The notes under the pieces: generated by a model | The model's input: only the letters and a program-made list of their open reading frames with translations | Database searches by the model: none | What the model was told of the DNA's origin: nothing | Shown: in pieces, positions 61,863 through 64,000 of the stretch | Numbering within the stretch: the first letter of the stretch is position 1 | Layout: each line of letters begins with the position of its first letter | Position numbers and translations under genes: made by a program | Source: Microbacterium sp. MM2322 | GTDB taxonomy: Bacteria > Actinomycetota > Actinomycetes > Actinomycetales > Microbacteriaceae | Length of the DNA stretch: 64,000 bases | Reading direction: 5' to 3' | NCBI RefSeq assembly: GCF_964186585.1 | Contig: NZ_OZ075067.1 | Coordinates: 1,178,001-1,242,000 of the forward strand

Positions 61863-62759
61863 GTGACTGCCGAGAACCCTTACGCCGCACGGCTCGCCGC
61901 GATCCCCGTCGAGCGGCACGACGTGGTCGTCGCAGGCGTGCGGACGGCGTACTGGGTGTACGGGCCCGAGGATGCGGCGACGACGATCCTCGCGGTCCAC
62001 GGTTTCCGCGGGGACCATCACGGGCTGGAACCCGTCGTGGCGTTCCTCGAGAGTGTCCGGGTGATCTCGCCGGATCTGCCGGGCTTCGGCGAAACGGCGG
62101 CCCTGTCGGGCGCGCACGATCTCGACGGCTACGCGGCGTGGCTCACCGCCTTCGCTGAGACCGTGGCGCCCGGCGCTGTCGTCCTGGGGCATTCCTTCGG
62201 CTCGATCGTCTCGTCCGCCGCCGTCGCGCGCGGCCTCGCAACGCCTCGACTGATCCTCGTGAACCCGATCGGCGCACCTGCGCTGGAGGGCCCACGCGGC
62301 ATCCTCACGCGGCTGGCCATCTTCTATTACTGGGCGGGCGCGCGGCTGCCGAAGCGCCTCGGCGACGCGCTCCTGCGGAACGGCCTCATCGTCCGCGTGA
62401 CGAGCATCGCGATGGCCAAGACGAAGGACCGGCGTCTCCGCGCCTTCATCCATGACCAGCACGACACCTACTTCTCGCGCTTCGCTGATCGCGACACCTT
62501 GCACGAGGCGTTCGTCACGTCGGTCTCCCACGACGTCCGGGCCGCCGCTGCCGACATCGATGTGCCGACGCTGCTGATCGCCGCCGAGAACGACGACATC
62601 ACTCCGCTGTCCGCACAGCACGCGCTGCAGCGGATGTTCCGCGACGCGGATCTCGTCGTCATCCCGAAGGTCGGCCACCTGATCCACTACGAGACGCCGC
62701 GCGCGGCGGCGATCGCGGTCACGCGCTTTCTTCGGCCTTCCGACGGCGATACGCCATGA
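61863..62759 (+). CDS. Alpha/beta hydrolase
   Basis: 298 residues. AVHGFRGDHHGLEPV oxyanion region (about 43-57), nucleophile elbow GHSFGS (Ser about 110), Asp in AAENDDITPL (about 240) and His in VGHLIHYETP (about 272). Typical carboxyl-ester or epoxide-type hydrolase; substrate unknown. The last 41 bases overlap the end of the convergent CGNR gene. Confidence 0.9.
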   Translation: MTAENPYAARLAAIPVERHDVVVAGVRTAYWVYGPEDAATTILAVHGFRGDHHGLEPVVAFLESVRVISPDLPGFGETAALSGAHDLDGYAAWLTAFAETVAPGAVVLGHSFGSIVSSAAVARGLATPRLILVNPIGAPALEGPRGILTRLAIFYYWAGARLPKRLGDALLRNGLIVRVTSIAMAKTKDRRLRAFIHDQHDTYFSRFADRDTLHEAFVTSVSHDVRAAAADIDVPTLLIAAENDDITPLSAQHALQRMFRDADLVVIPKVGHLIHYETPRAAAIAVTRFLRPSDGDTP

Positions 62760-63276
62760 CGTTCATGCGGTTGCCGCAGTTGCCGGTGTCGCAGTAGCGC
62801 TTCGAGCCGTTCTTCGAATAGTCGATGTATACGGCGTCGCAGTCGTCGGCTGAGCAGACGCGGACGCGGTCGAACTCGTCGGAACGAATGACGTCGACGA
62901 AGGCCATGGCGACCTCGACGGTGATGCGGGTGGCGAGCGGCGCCGCGTCGTCGGTCGCGTGGATGTGCCAGTCGTACCCGTCGTGGATCACCAGTTGGGG
63001 GAGCGCCCGACCCTCGCGGAGCATGGCGTTGACGATGGGCACCGCGGCGACGCGGTCCCCGGTCCAGAGCTGACGCAATTGCGACCGGGCAGAGCGCAGT
63101 TCGTTGAGTTCGACGTCGTCGCGGCGGATTGCTCCCGTGTACGGGTATTCCCGCAGGAACTCGGTCATGTCGTCGAGGGTGGCGAGACGGTCGACCCCTT
63201 CCCCGTCGATCTCGGGGAGGGAGTTCACGAGCGCGGTCGCCGCTCGCAGCGCATTCTCGGTGTCATGAATGAACAT
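62719..63276 (-). CDS. CGNR zinc-finger protein (ABATE domain)
   Basis: 185 residues. N-terminal ABATE/RNA-binding-like domain (about 1-130) and C-terminal zinc finger CSADDCDAVYIDYSKNGSKRYC followed by CGNRMNVMAYRRRK. Proteins of this kind are thought to be transcription regulators. ATG 63276 with AGGAGT upstream. Divergent from an EamA transporter across a gap with an inverted repeat, so it may regulate that gene and itself. Its 3' end overlaps the convergent hydrolase. Confidence 0.9.
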   Translation of the reverse strand: MFIHDTENALRAATALVNSLPEIDGEGVDRLATLDDMTEFLREYPYTGAIRRDDVELNELRSARSQLRQLWTGDRVAAVPIVNAMLREGRALPQLVIHDGYDWHIHATDDAAPLATRITVEVAMAFVDVIRSDEFDRVRVCSADDCDAVYIDYSKNGSKRYCDTGNCGNRMNVMAYRRRKAEESA

Positions 63277-63305
63277 GGTGTTGACTCCTGACGCGTGTCG
63301 TCGCT

Positions 63306-63328
63306 AGTGTCACCAGTGTAATGACACT
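63306..63328. promoter_or_regulatory. Inverted repeat in CGNR/EamA divergent promoter region
   Basis: AGTGTCA (63306-63312) and TGACACT (63322-63328), 7-bp perfect arms nine bases apart, centred between the two starts. The minus-strand TACACT inside it is a candidate -10 for the CGNR gene. Likely binding site for a regulator, perhaps the CGNR protein. Confidence 0.5.
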
Positions 63329-63367
63329 TAGGTCATGACGAACCGATCTCGCCTCTGAGGACCGCAG

Positions 63368-64000
63368 ATGACTCGTACGATGTCCGTCCGGCTTCCCGCA
63401 CTCCCCGCGCGCGGCGTTGTTCCGCCGAGCGGCCTGATCCTCGCGGTGACGAGTGCCCTGACCTTCTCCGTCAGCGGTCCCATCGCCAAGCCGCTGCTCG
63501 AGGGCGGCTGGTCGCTCGCGGCCGTGCTCGCCATCCGGATGGGTGTCGCCGGCCTCGTGCTCCTGCCCGCACTCATCCGAACGCTCGTCCGGCGCCCCGA
63601 TTTCCTCCGTGTGCACTGGGTTTCGCTCCTCGCGTTCGGGCTCATCCCCGTGGTCGGCTGCCAGATCTTCTACTTCTCCGCGCTGCAACGGATGCCGGTG
63701 GGCATCGCCCTGCTGATCCAATACCTCGCGCCGGTCATGCTCGTCCTCTTCGTCTGGGCCCGGAGCCGGCGTGCTCCGTCGCGCGTCGTCCTCGTGGGTT
63801 CCGTCGTGGCGATGGTCGGACTCGTCCTGGTGGTCGACATCGCCGGCGCCCGATTCGACCTGCTGGGTACCGTGTTCGCGCTGCTCGCTGCGGTGTGCGC
63901 GTGCGTCTACTTCGTGATGAGCGAGCGGACCGGCGATGACCTGCCGCCGTTGTCGCTCGCCGCGGGTGGGCTGCTCATCGGCACGGTGACCATCCTGCTG
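63368..64000 (+). CDS. EamA-family transporter (5' part, clipped)
   Basis: Open from ATG 63368 to the window edge, 211 codons without a stop. At least six hydrophobic helices; segments such as FSVSGPIAKPLLEGGWS, the FYFSALQRMPVGIALLIQYL motif and PVMLVLFVWARSRR are typical of EamA/RhaT drug-metabolite transporters, and VFALLAAVCACVYFVMSER begins the second repeat. Probably an efflux carrier for amino acids or metabolites. GAGGA six bases upstream of the ATG. The 3' end lies outside the window. Confidence 0.9.
   Translation, partial: MTRTMSVRLPALPARGVVPPSGLILAVTSALTFSVSGPIAKPLLEGGWSLAAVLAIRMGVAGLVLLPALIRTLVRRPDFLRVHWVSLLAFGLIPVVGCQIFYFSALQRMPVGIALLIQYLAPVMLVLFVWARSRRAPSRVVLVGSVVAMVGLVLVVDIAGARFDLLGTVFALLAAVCACVYFVMSERTGDDLPPLSLAAGGLLIGTVTILL

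Overview
This 64 kb window comes from a high-GC (roughly 68 % by eye) actinobacterial chromosome. The gene set (qcrCAB/ctaE, RbpA, WhiA, OpcA, SURF1/DUF3099, corynebacterial-type glycogen synthase), the gene order and the protein sequences point to Microbacteriaceae, most likely Microbacterium. No rRNA, tRNA, insertion sequence, prophage, integron or CRISPR array was seen. Coding density is very high and no gap between genes exceeds about 250 bases. Starts are often GTG or TTG.

Layout. 1-4600: a clipped minus-strand gene, then the minus-strand respiratory operon ctaE-qcrC-qcrA-qcrB (cytochrome bc1-aa3). 4600-9650: trpD, a PHP-domain protein, a 5'-3' exonuclease, a low-GC lipoprotein/PKD secreted pair, and a YchJ-like protein. 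9650-17000: rpsA, a membrane histidine kinase coupled to a degenerate GGDEF membrane protein, coaE and uvrB. 17000-24500: a zinc-ribbon gene divergent from an OhrR-type regulator, uvrA, uvrC, rapZ and whiA. 24600-29100: sodA, the glycolytic trio gap-pgk-tpiA, secG and rbpA. 29100-35600 (minus): the pentose-phosphate operon tkt-tal-zwf-opcA-pgl. 35800-38150: ctaB and ctaA (haem O and haem A synthesis) with a small membrane protein between them. 38370-42440: the Fe-S assembly operon sufB-sufD-Rieske-sufC-sufT. 42480-47400 (minus): a siderophore uptake and iron-release operon behind a DtxR/IdeR box. 47450-51310 (minus): an MprF-like aminoacyl-phospholipid synthase coupled to an esterase. 51500-57200: an ABC-F protein, SURF1 with three small upstream genes, fabG, a hydrolase and serB. 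57200-60900: divergent glgC/glgA, an orphan ABC ATPase and rpmE2. 60900-64000: a DEDDh exonuclease, a hydrolase, a CGNR zinc-finger protein and a clipped EamA transporter.

The genes are mostly core metabolism: aerobic respiration with its haem, Fe-S and oxidase-assembly support, glycolysis and pentose phosphate, nucleotide excision repair (uvrA, uvrB, uvrC within 8 kb), iron supply and glycogen/maltose-1-phosphate synthesis. The clearest regulatory pattern is a -10 hexamer (TANNNT) placed 6 (sometimes 7 or 8) bases before the start codon of about nineteen genes, indicating leaderless transcripts. I found no clear undescribed defence or mobile system. The best leads are the OhrR operator lying across two leaderless -10 boxes, the kinase/degenerate-GGDEF pair, the MprF-like/esterase pair, a DUF3099 gene lacking a normal start codon, and an over-represented GGATGCC heptamer.
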